This document shows, piece after piece, positions 1 through 5,377 of a stretch of DNA of 5,391 bases. The DNA is from Desulfobacteraceae bacterium (GTDB lineage: Bacteria; Desulfobacterota; Desulfobacteria; Desulfobacterales; Desulfosalsimonadaceae). The DNA lies in NCBI GenBank assembly GCA_024636355.1, contig JAGXHH010000189.1:1-5391 (forward strand). Direction: 5' to 3'. Within the stretch, counting starts at the first letter, position 1. Every line of letters starts with the position of its first letter. A program made the translations under genes and the position numbers. Under the pieces are notes generated by a model. It saw nothing but the letters and a program-made list of their open reading frames with translations. It was not told the origin of the DNA and did no database searches.

Positions 1-29
1 GTGGGCTCGGAGATGTGTATAAGAGACAG
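1..29 (+). other. Nextera transposase adapter remnant (left end)
   Basis: These bases match the Illumina Nextera read-2 adapter without its first few bases, ending in the 19-base mosaic end AGATGTGTATAAGAGACAG. This is library-derived sequence and not part of the genome. Genuine sequence starts at about base 30, directly inside the uppP reading frame. Confidence 0.97.
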
Positions 30-632
30 GATCAAGGCGGCACCGAGAATGGCGGGCATGGAAAGCAGAAACGAATACCGGGCGGCCGTCTCCCGGTTCA
101 ACCCGAGATAGAGCCCGGCGGCGATAGTGGCCCCGGATCTGGAAATGCCCGGGATGATCGCCAGGCCTTGAATCGTGCCGATCAGAAGAGCGCGTCTCAG
201 GGACAGCTCTTTGTCACCGTGGGAGGCTGAAATGCGTCGAGTGAACCACATCCAGGTACCGGTACCGATGAGCATGGCGCCGACCAGGAAGATGGAAGTA
301 AACAGGATGTCCGCTTTTTTTTCCAGCAGCAATCCGATGATGGCCGTCGGTATCGAGCCGGCCACGATTAAAAATCCCAGGCGGGATTCGGGGGTCAGCG
401 TCTTCGTAAACGGCCATTTGCAAACGGCTGCGATAATGGTTGCGATTTCGCGTCGAAAATAGATAAAAACCGCGAGTAATGTGCCGATATGAACCGCGAC
501 ATCAAAAAAAAGTTCGGGTTCGGTGAGGCCGAAAAGATGCTGTCCGATAACCAGATGCCCGGAGCTGCTGACGGGTAAAAATTCCGTAAGCCCCTGTATT
601 GCCCCGAGTATGATCGCCTGTATGGATGTCAT
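30..632 (-). CDS. uppP: Undecaprenyl-diphosphatase UppP/BacA, 3' end missing
   Basis: This integral membrane enzyme dephosphorylates undecaprenyl pyrophosphate to undecaprenyl phosphate, recycling the lipid carrier for peptidoglycan and other envelope polymers; overproduction is known to give bacitracin resistance. The visible 201 residues begin MTSIQAIILGAIQGLTEFLP. Both family signatures are present: QGLTEFLPVSSSGHL (about residues 13-27, with E17 and H26) and PGISRSGATIAAG (about 161-173, with R165), separated by hydrophobic segments. The position of the first of the two E. coli glutamates is Gln here. Family members are usually about 260-280 residues, so roughly the last quarter is lost at the fragment edge. 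GGAAGGG (638-644) lies 5 bases before the ATG and supports this start. The gene begins 18 bases after the regulator's stop codon and is probably in its operon. Two 8-base homopolymers (315-322 and 504-511) occur without breaking the frame. Confidence 0.95.
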
Positions 633-650
633 AGCAACCCTTCCAATAAG

Positions 651-2330
651 TTAGATGCTGTTGGCCGATGGAGATAGCACAATCTTCAAGCGGGCACAAT
701 TTTTTCCTTCGGTTTCATTCCGGTAGTAATAAATCTCATCCACTGATTGCCTGATAATATAGCACCCCATGCCGTTTTCCCGGGTACCGTCGAGAACCGG
801 TGCCGGGACATCGGCGGGATCAAAGGAGGCGCCACGGTCCTGGAACTCGAATTCGATGCGCCCTCCAAAAGCCAGGGCATAGATATCGATCGGCTGATTC
901 GACTGTTCCCGGTACGCATGCTTGATGATGTTGGTGACCACTTCGTTTGCGGCCAGTTCGATCCCGTCGATCCGGGTGGGATCGAGCCGGTTATCCCCGG
1001 CGCGGCAGCAGAACTGTCGGATAAAATGCCGGATATTTTTGAGTTCCCTCAGGTCGCCGGCGATGTGCAGTTCTTCTTTTATGCGCACCGGATCCTCGAT
1101 TGCAGGGCCGCCAATCCGGACGGCAACGCAGGTAAAATCATCGGTAAACAGCTCGGTTCCCGCAAACTCGACCACTTCCTGGCGAATGCCCCGGACCAAA
1201 TCCTCCGGCGCTTTATCCCCGTGGCATTCAATATGCCGGACCAGCCGGGATTCATCATAGAGGTCGCCCTCCGGGCTGGCCGCTTCGGTGACGCCGTCGG
1301 AATAAAACAAAAACAGGTCGCCGGGGGCGAAGGAAACCGTGAACCGGCTGAAACCGCCCGGTTCCGGAAACCCCAGCGGCATGTTGGCCCCCCGAAGCAG
1401 GCGGACGCTCCGGGTAACCCTCTGGAAATGGATGGTGCGCACATGGCCGCAATCGACATAGCAGAACCGGTTGCGGTCCAAATCGAAGCGGCCGTAGCAG
1501 AGGGTGACAAAGGTTTCGAACTGTTCCATCTGGCGGATCATGTGGTCATGGACGGCCGTGACAATCTGTTCCGGTGCGGGCCCCGGCCCCGGTCCCGATC
1601 GGCCCAATTCGTGATGCACTCGCAAAAAGGCGCTTTTCAGGGCGGCGCCCATGAACGCCGCCATGATCCCTTTGCCCATGACATCGGCCACTACCAGGTC
1701 GAGCACCTGCGGCGACTGCCGGATAAAATCATAGAAATCCCCGTCAATCTGCTGGGAAGCAATCGTCAGGTGGGCGATTTCCAGCCCCTCCATATCCGCC
1801 GGCGGCCGGCCGAGCAGGAGGGTCTGCTGAATCTGCGCTGCCACGTACAACTGGTGCCGGCGGGTATCTTCGAGCTTCTGCTCGGCGGCTCTCAGTCGTT
1901 TTGCCTGCTTACAACCAGCGACCGCTTTTTCAATCAGGGCGATGAGCTTCGGGGGGTTGACCGGTTTGATCATGTAATCGAGCGCTCCCTGCTTCATGGC
2001 CTCCACGGCATTGGCGATGTTTTCGCTGGCCGTGAGCATGATGGGGGAGAGGTCCGGGTGATGCTGCCGGATATAGCGCAGGCATTCCAGTCCGTCGATG
2101 TCCGGCATCATCAGGTCCAGGACTGCGCCCGCCACCCGGTCCGACAGGCGATTGATGGCTTCCCGGCCGTTTTTGGCCGCAATAACAGCGTATCCGGCCT
2201 TTTCGAGTTTGTTGCGCAACAGCAGCCGGGTGCCGGCATCATCATCGGCGATCAGGATCAGGGTGGCGTCGGGCGTTTCATCCGGCCAATCGGAAAGCAC
2301 CTGCAAGCCCATGCCCGGTATGTCTGTCAT
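651..2330 (-). CDS. Response regulator with SpoIIE-type phosphatase and RsbW-like kinase domains
   Basis: A 559-residue cytoplasmic protein with three parts. The REC domain (about 22-140) has the acidic pair D29/D30, phospho-acceptor D72 in LDLMMPDIDG, T100 and K122. A short helical, probably coiled-coil linker (about 143-170) leads to a SpoIIE/PP2C phosphatase (about 180-407) with metal-binding motifs GDFYDF (D198), VADVMGKG (D216), FYSDGVTE (D345) and TDDFT (D397/D398). The C-terminus (about 418-555) is a GHKL ATPase of RsbW type: N-box ELAANEVVTN (E458, N462, N467), G1 DRGASF (D498) and ENGMG (518-522). In this architecture, known from Pseudomonas HsbR, phosphorylation of REC switches the balance between phosphorylating and dephosphorylating a STAS-domain anti-sigma antagonist; that role is inferred here. 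No STAS partner or sensor kinase lies in the window. An in-frame stop at 2349-2351, with no start codon between, makes 2330 the first possible start; AGGGA (2343-2347) lies 12 bases upstream, rather far. A Gly-Pro run (246-252) lies inside the phosphatase domain. Confidence 0.95.
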   Translation of the reverse strand: MTDIPGMGLQVLSDWPDETPDATLILIADDDAGTRLLLRNKLEKAGYAVIAAKNGREAINRLSDRVAGAVLDLMMPDIDGLECLRYIRQHHPDLSPIMLTASENIANAVEAMKQGALDYMIKPVNPPKLIALIEKAVAGCKQAKRLRAAEQKLEDTRRHQLYVAAQIQQTLLLGRPPADMEGLEIAHLTIASQQIDGDFYDFIRQSPQVLDLVVADVMGKGIMAAFMGAALKSAFLRVHHELGRSGPGPGPAPEQIVTAVHDHMIRQMEQFETFVTLCYGRFDLDRNRFCYVDCGHVRTIHFQRVTRSVRLLRGANMPLGFPEPGGFSRFTVSFAPGDLFLFYSDGVTEAASPEGDLYDESRLVRHIECHGDKAPEDLVRGIRQEVVEFAGTELFTDDFTCVAVRIGGPAIEDPVRIKEELHIAGDLRELKNIRHFIRQFCCRAGDNRLDPTRIDGIELAANEVVTNIIKHAYREQSNQPIDIYALAFGGRIEFEFQDRGASFDPADVPAPVLDGTRENGMGCYIIRQSVDEIYYYRNETEGKNCARLKIVLSPSANSI

Positions 2331-2368
2331 AGCGAATCCAAGTCCCTGTTAAGTGTTTAATCTGATTG

Positions 2369-2397
2369 ATTTTGCCTGTTGAGGATAAAAGCGTCAA
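2369..2397 (-). promoter_or_regulatory. Candidate sigma70 promoter for the regulator-uppP operon
   Basis: Read on the minus strand there is TTGACG (2392-2397, five of six to the -35 consensus), a 17-base spacer and CAAAAT (2369-2374, four of six to the -10 consensus). The start of transcription would fall near 2362, giving a leader of about 30 bases before the ATG at 2330. Spacing and position are good, but the call rests on motif matching only. Confidence 0.45.
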
Positions 2398-2406
2398 CAG
2401 GTTTTT
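2375..2406 (+). promoter_or_regulatory. Perfect 8-bp inverted repeat with T-tract, overlapping the promoter
   Basis: CCTGTTGA (2375-2382) and TCAACAGG (2394-2401) are exact reverse complements around an 11-base loop, and TTTTT follows at 2402-2406. On the plus strand this has the form of an intrinsic terminator, yet no plus-strand gene precedes it. On the minus strand the arms fill most of the -35 to -10 interval of the candidate promoter, so it could equally be an operator for a dimeric regulator. The structure is certain; the function is open. Confidence 0.5.
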
Positions 2407-2414
2407 CGATTGGA

Positions 2415-2474
2415 TTCTGCTTTTGCTCTTGCTCTTAATCTTGCTCTTAATCTTAATCCTGCTCTTAATCTAAT
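2415..2474 (+). repeat. TCTTGC/TCTTAA hexamer array (left arm)
   Basis: Ten consecutive hexamers in one register read TTCTGC, TTTTGC, TCTTGC, TCTTAA, TCTTGC, TCTTAA, TCTTAA, TCCTGC, TCTTAA, TCTAAT. The core alternates between two forms differing only in their last two bases, and decay increases towards both ends. It is the inverted partner of the array at 2821-2862. Confidence 0.9.
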
Positions 2475-2494
2475 ATTTTCGTAAAAAGCTATTT

Positions 2495-2527
2495 ACCCCG
2501 CTTCGCGGCGTTTTTGCAGAAAGGAAC
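2495..2527 (+). repeat. 33-base direct repeat, copy 1
   Basis: This copy matches 2623-2655 at 28 of 33 positions, and the last 20 bases (2508-2527) differ at only one. It contains a small perfect hairpin, CCGC-TTC-GCGG (2498-2508), followed by TTTTT, which copy 2 does not preserve. It ends in AAAGGAAC. Confidence 0.85.
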
Positions 2528-2541
2528 TTAAAATCAAATGC

Positions 2542-2577
2542 CGTGCATGTGCACGAGCACGTGTACGTTCACGTGCA
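2542..2577 (+). repeat. CGTGCA hexamer array
   Basis: Six hexamers in register: CGTGCA, TGTGCA, CGAGCA, CGTGTA, CGTTCA, CGTGCA. Because CGTGCACG is its own reverse complement, the array can fold back on itself in either strand. It translates as a His/Val/Glu or Cys/Thr-rich string, which is not taken as a real protein. Confidence 0.85.
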
Positions 2578-2622
2578 CGAAAACCAAAAACCGAAAACAT
2601 CATGTTCCTTGGAAGCTGACGG

Positions 2623-2655
2623 ACCCCGGTTTCCTGCGATTTTGCAGAAAGGAAC
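2623..2655 (+). repeat. 33-base direct repeat, copy 2
   Basis: Second copy of the 2495-2527 unit, 128 bases further on. Differences cluster in the CCGCTTCGCGG hairpin portion, while TTTTGCAGAAAGGAAC is identical. An inverted GTTCCTT (2604-2610) lies between the copies and could pair with the AAGGAAC of either one. Confidence 0.85.
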
Positions 2656-2660
2656 GTTTA

Positions 2661-2696
2661 ACCACAGAGAACACAGAGAACACAGAGAACACAGAG
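2661..2696 (+). repeat. AACACAGAG nonamer array, four copies
   Basis: Four adjacent nonamers, the first reading ACCACAGAG and the next three AACACAGAG exactly, followed by AAAA. The array starts 5 bases after direct-repeat copy 2. This nonamer family is a recognised source of spurious His-Arg-Glu or Thr-Glu-Asn repeat proteins in genome annotation. Confidence 0.92.
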
Positions 2697-2710
2697 AAAA
2701 GCGTATTTTA

Positions 2711-2737
2711 CATGAAGATCATGAAGAGCATGAAGAA
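2711..2737 (+). repeat. CATGAAGAT nonamer array, three copies
   Basis: CATGAAGAT, CATGAAGAG and CATGAAGAA follow one another directly. The next segment, 2757-2804, carries the same family in the opposite orientation; AAGGG (2736-2740) can pair with CCCTT (2757-2761), and the adjoining CATGAAG with CTTCATG if a 3-base bulge is allowed. Confidence 0.85.
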
Positions 2738-2756
2738 GGGCATTTTTTATATTAAA

Positions 2757-2804
2757 CCCTTCATGGATCTCATGTCGACTTCCTGGTCTTCATGTTCTTT
2801 GATG
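2757..2804 (-). repeat. Degenerate CATGAAGAT-family copies, inverted
   Basis: Read on the minus strand this segment contains CATGAAGAC, CAGGAAGTC, CATGAGATC and CATGAAGGG with a few extra bases between them. These are diverged relatives of the nonamers at 2711-2737, in inverted orientation. The degeneracy makes the exact limits approximate. Confidence 0.65.
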
Positions 2805-2820
2805 CTCAAGATTTAGAAAA

Positions 2821-2862
2821 ACAGGAGCAAGATTAAGATTAAGAGCAAGAGCAAGAGCAAGA
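2821..2862 (-). repeat. TCTTGC/TCTTAA hexamer array (right arm, inverted)
   Basis: In plus-strand reading the units are ACAGGA, GCAAGA, TTAAGA, TTAAGA, GCAAGA, GCAAGA, GCAAGA. Reverse-complemented, 2827-2862 matches 2427-2462 of the left array at 33 of 36 positions. The array abuts the terminator stem of the acyl-CoA synthetase gene. Confidence 0.9.
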
Positions 2863-2894
2863 AAAATGACGGCGGATTTGGACCTGTCATTTTT
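2862..2894 (-). terminator. Terminator-like stem after the acyl-CoA synthetase gene
   Basis: AAAAATGAC (2862-2870) and GTCATTTTT (2886-2894) form a perfect 9-bp stem around a 15-base loop, starting 6 bases after the stop codon. On the minus strand the descending arm ends in a T-run, as in an intrinsic terminator. The stem has few G-C pairs and a large loop, so it may be weak; by symmetry it could act on either strand. Confidence 0.6.
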
Positions 2895-2900
2895 GCCCGA

Positions 2901-5048
2901 TTATTTCAGAACGATCAGGGCATCCACGGCAACGGGGGCAGAGCCGGAAATAAGAAGAGGGTTGATGTCGATTTCCTCGATTTCCTTGTGAATGTTTCCG
3001 ATTATACTGATGCGCTGTATCAGGTCCGTCAGGGCCGCGGTGTTCACCGCAGGCATGCCCCGATGGGGCCCGATGAGTTTGCGGGTCTTTAAATCGCCGA
3101 TCATTTCTTCGGCCACTACCCGGCTTACCGGAGCCACCCTGTAAGTGATATCCTTTAAGGCTTCGGTAAAAATGCCCCCGATGCCGAACGCCACGCAATT
3201 GCCGAACTGGGCATCGTTAATCAGGCCGACGAGCAGTTCGCGTGATCCGGGGATCATCCGGCTGACCAGGATCGGGACCGGCTGACCGTATGCCTTGCAG
3301 ATCGCGTCGACCGCGTCCCGCACGCCTTCCACATCCGTGAGGTGCAGGTGAACAAGTCCTTGTTCGGTTTTATGCAGGATCTCCGGGTGGCAGGCCTTTA
3401 CCGCCACGGGAAAGCCTATGGTCGCAGCCGCATCTGCGGCTCCCGTCGCATCTGCCGCCAATTTTTCTTCGGTCACCGGGATGCCGTATGCGTTGAGCAG
3501 CCGTTTTGCGGAAAATTCGTCAAGGGTGCGCTGCCGGTTCAACAGGGCGTCGCTTATAATTCTGACTGCGTCCGGATGGGGTTCCGAAATTTCCGGCCCC
3601 TTGTTGCGCATCCGGTTTCGAATGCCGCTGTAGGCCACCATTTTGCCCATGGCGCGGGCGGCTTTTTCCGGTGAGTCGAAAACCGGCACGCCGTTGTCTT
3701 CGTATTCGCGGGTATATTGGTCCTCGCGGTCAAAAAAGGCGGAAACGATCAAGGGGATTTCATGTTTGAAGGGAAGGCGGACCGATTCGGACAGGTCTCT
3801 TTTCGTAGTTTTCAGAAAATCGTCCAGGGGCATGTCCCCCAGCATCTCCTTTACGTGCGGATAGATCACTTTCATGAATCCGGATGACATGGCCCCGTGG
3901 ATAATGACGCCGTCGACTTCACCGCTTTTCATGACCATCTCGGGAATCGTTTCGGTCATCACCTTCATATCGAGGGCGAAGGTCATGTCGACCGGATTGC
4001 CGCAAGGGGCATGGGACGGCATCAGCGGCCGGATCTGTTCCCTGAGCGCTTCCGAAAATTCGGGCACCGTGCACCCCTGCGCTTCCAGGGTATCGGCGAT
4101 GGCCGAACCGGGGCCGCCGGAATTGGTGATAATACCGATCCGATTGCCCTTGATGATCGGCTGATTGGCCAGCGCCCAGCCGATGCCGTACAGATCTTCC
4201 ACGGAATCGACCCGGATGACGCCGGTCTGCCTGAACAGCCCATCATATAGGTGGTTCTGGCCGGCCATTGCGCCCGTATGGCTCTGTCCCGCCCGGGCGC
4301 CGGCAACCGATCCGCCGATGTACTGGGCGATCACCGGCTTATGGGGGGTGATCCTGGCGGCGACTTCCAGGAATCGCCGCACATCCCGGATCGATTCGAT
4401 GTAGAGCGATATGGCCCGGGTCTGCTCGTCTTCGCCTAAGTATTCGAGCACATCGATGAGGTTCACATCGGCTTCATTGCCGACGCTGACCGCCTTGGAA
4501 AAATGGATGCCGCGCTTTTCCAGGTAATCGATGGTCTGGGCCACATACGTGCCGCTCTGGGAAACGAAACCGAGTTTGCCGGGGGGACCCATCAGGGGGG
4601 AAACCGTTGTGTTGAGTGAAATGGCCCGGTTGATCAGCCCCATGCAGTTCGGCCCGATAAAGCGCATGCCGTATTTCCGGGCGGTTTCCAGCAGCAGCAG
4701 TTCCTGTTGCGCCCCTTCATTCCCGGTTTCCTTGAATCCGGCGGTGATGATGATGGCGGACTTCGTTCCGATTTTCCCGAAATCCTCAAAATATGGCGGC
4801 AGGTGTTTCGAGGGGAGGACGAATATCGCCAGATCCGGGGGTTCCGGCAGATCCTGAACCGATTTGAAGGCTGTCTGTCCGAGAACGGTCGCTTCTGTGG
4901 GATGAATCGGGTAGAGACGGCCGTCAAAGCCGTCTTTCAGGATGCTCAGCGCATGCATGGTCCCCATTTTCATCGGGTTGTTGCTGGCGCCCACGATGGC
5001 GATCGATTTCGGATGCAGGAGATCGTGCAGAAAAGAGGCGTTTCCCAT
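2901..5048 (-). CDS. NDP-forming acyl-CoA synthetase (acetate--CoA ligase family), fused alpha-beta
   Basis: A complete 715-residue cytoplasmic enzyme of the ADP-forming acetyl-CoA synthetase family, which interconverts acyl-CoA + ADP + Pi with acid + CoA + ATP through a phosphohistidine. The order is a CoA-binding Rossmann domain (about 8-140; IAIVGASNNPMKMG at 17, FIGPNCMG at 130), succinyl-CoA-ligase-like domains (about 155-470; FVSQSG, SVGNEADV, TNSGGPG, GNPVDM) and an ATP-grasp domain (about 505-712; K551, ILHKTEQG, GIGGIFTEALKD, EIDINPL). H257 in SHTGAMAG fits the family's phosphorylated histidine, and H559 in HKTEQG fits the second one that relays phosphate to the nucleotide. The usual HKT-xVGGV is HKTEQGLV here. 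There is no GNAT domain, so this is not a Pat-type lysine acetyltransferase. The acid substrate (acetate, another short or branched chain, or aryl) cannot be read from sequence. AAAGGA (5057-5062), 8 bases before the ATG, supports the start. Terminator-like structures lie on both sides, so it is probably a single-gene unit. Confidence 0.92.
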   Translation of the reverse strand: MGNASFLHDLLHPKSIAIVGASNNPMKMGTMHALSILKDGFDGRLYPIHPTEATVLGQTAFKSVQDLPEPPDLAIFVLPSKHLPPYFEDFGKIGTKSAIIITAGFKETGNEGAQQELLLLETARKYGMRFIGPNCMGLINRAISLNTTVSPLMGPPGKLGFVSQSGTYVAQTIDYLEKRGIHFSKAVSVGNEADVNLIDVLEYLGEDEQTRAISLYIESIRDVRRFLEVAARITPHKPVIAQYIGGSVAGARAGQSHTGAMAGQNHLYDGLFRQTGVIRVDSVEDLYGIGWALANQPIIKGNRIGIITNSGGPGSAIADTLEAQGCTVPEFSEALREQIRPLMPSHAPCGNPVDMTFALDMKVMTETIPEMVMKSGEVDGVIIHGAMSSGFMKVIYPHVKEMLGDMPLDDFLKTTKRDLSESVRLPFKHEIPLIVSAFFDREDQYTREYEDNGVPVFDSPEKAARAMGKMVAYSGIRNRMRNKGPEISEPHPDAVRIISDALLNRQRTLDEFSAKRLLNAYGIPVTEEKLAADATGAADAAATIGFPVAVKACHPEILHKTEQGLVHLHLTDVEGVRDAVDAICKAYGQPVPILVSRMIPGSRELLVGLINDAQFGNCVAFGIGGIFTEALKDITYRVAPVSRVVAEEMIGDLKTRKLIGPHRGMPAVNTAALTDLIQRISIIGNIHKEIEEIDINPLLISGSAPVAVDALIVLK

Positions 5049-5081
5049 CGATTGAATCCTTTCATGAGAAGTAAAAAGGCA

Positions 5082-5110
5082 ACGTTAGCAAGGATGCCGA
5101 AAGGACGCAA
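5082..5110 (-). promoter_or_regulatory. Weak candidate promoter for the acyl-CoA synthetase gene
   Basis: On the minus strand TTGCGT (5105-5110) and TAACGT (5082-5087) are 17 bases apart, between the upstream terminator and the ATG at 5048. The -35 is a fair match; the -10 matches the consensus at only three of six positions. A promoter is expected somewhere in this stretch, but the exact site is uncertain. Confidence 0.25.
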
Positions 5111-5113
5111 TAT

Positions 5114-5131
5114 AAAAACGAGCGTTCGCTC
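5114..5131 (-). terminator. Intrinsic terminator after the hemolysin III-type gene
   Basis: On the minus strand GAGCG-AA-CGCTC (5120-5131) forms a compact G-C-rich hairpin, followed after one base by TTTTT (5114-5118). It begins 26 bases past the stop codon at 5158 and separates that gene from the acyl-CoA synthetase gene. The two-base loop would probably open to four bases in practice. Confidence 0.75.
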
Positions 5132-5157
5132 TATTAAAACCGCACTGAATTAATCAA

Positions 5158-5377
5158 TCAGGCAGCGGACGGTGTCAGGTGCAGCAGAATCCCTACAAAG
5201 TGAAAGGTGCTGCCGCCAAGGACGAACAGGTGCCAGATGGCATGGTGATACGGCAGCTTTCGCCAGATATAGAATATGATTCCCCCGGTATAGAGCAGGC
5301 CGCCGATAACGATCCAGAGCAGCAGCCCTTCCGGGAGCATCTCCATCATCGGTTTTATTGCAATGACCGCCAGCCAC
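5158..5377 (-). CDS. Hemolysin III / PAQR (YqfA-TrhA-like) membrane protein, C-terminal part
   Basis: The reading frame is open to the fragment edge and gives 72 C-terminal residues starting WLAVIAIKPM. Hemolysin III family proteins are about 200-220 residues with seven membrane helices, so about two thirds, including the start, is missing. The visible part shows the family's last helices: a hydrophobic stretch at about 17-36 (LLLWIVIGGLLYTGGIIFYI), the conserved LPYHHAIWHLFVLGGSTFHF (about 41-60), and a final hydrophobic segment. The histidines of HHAIWH lie where the related PAQR receptors place metal-binding ligands. The family's molecular role is unsettled; E. coli TrhA has been linked to membrane energetics, and the 'hemolysin' name reflects an early heterologous assay. 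It ends in TGA at 5158-5160 and is followed by its own terminator. The Met at 5349 is internal, not a start: residues before it also match the family. Confidence 0.88.

Larger units (their letters stand above)
2415..2862. repeat. Composite short-tandem-repeat island filling the intergenic gap
   Basis: The 570-base gap between the acyl-CoA synthetase and the regulator contains no credible gene. It is built from several unrelated 6-base and 9-base tandem repeats plus a 33-base direct repeat, listed separately. The outer hexamer arrays (2415-2474 and 2821-2862) are inverted relative to each other, and inside them the CATGAAGAT nonamers (2711-2737) face degenerate inverted copies (2757-2804), giving a nested palindromic layout. 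Nonamers of the AACACAGAG kind are recalled as dispersed intergenic repeats in many environmental genomes, where they produce spurious predicted proteins. No transposase or clear target-site duplication is seen. Confidence 0.8.

Noticed and set aside
15..230. 71-codon plus-strand open frame at the left end
   Set aside because: It starts inside the adapter and runs antisense to uppP.
502..699. 65-codon minus-strand open frame spanning the regulator-uppP junction
   Set aside because: It is an out-of-frame reading of the regulator's 3' end and the uppP start, both of which have strong domain evidence in other frames.
747..2360. A 537-codon open frame on the plus strand antisense to the regulator
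   Set aside because: The minus-strand frame encodes three well-recognised domains with catalytic residues in place. The antisense translation has no recognisable motif and is explained by GC-rich codon choice leaving the opposite strand free of stops.
2538..2816. 92- and 70-codon plus-strand open frames in the intergenic gap
   Set aside because: Their translations are just the tandem repeats (Cys-Thr, Thr-Glu-Asn, His-Arg-Glu and His-Glu strings). Repeat units in multiples of three keep the frame open by construction.
2415..2862. CRISPR array
   Set aside because: The repeats are adjacent 6- and 9-base units with no unique spacers of constant length, and no cas genes are nearby.
2415..2862. 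Insertion sequence or MITE with terminal inverted repeats
   Set aside because: The inverted ends are tandem hexamer arrays and not unique terminal repeats, there is no transposase, and no convincing target duplication is seen at 2407-2414 versus 2863-2870. It is kept only as a hypothesis under the findings.
5150..5377. 75-codon minus-strand open frame at the right end
   Set aside because: It overlaps in another frame the segment with clear hemolysin III motifs, and its Arg/Ala/His-rich translation shows no family resemblance.
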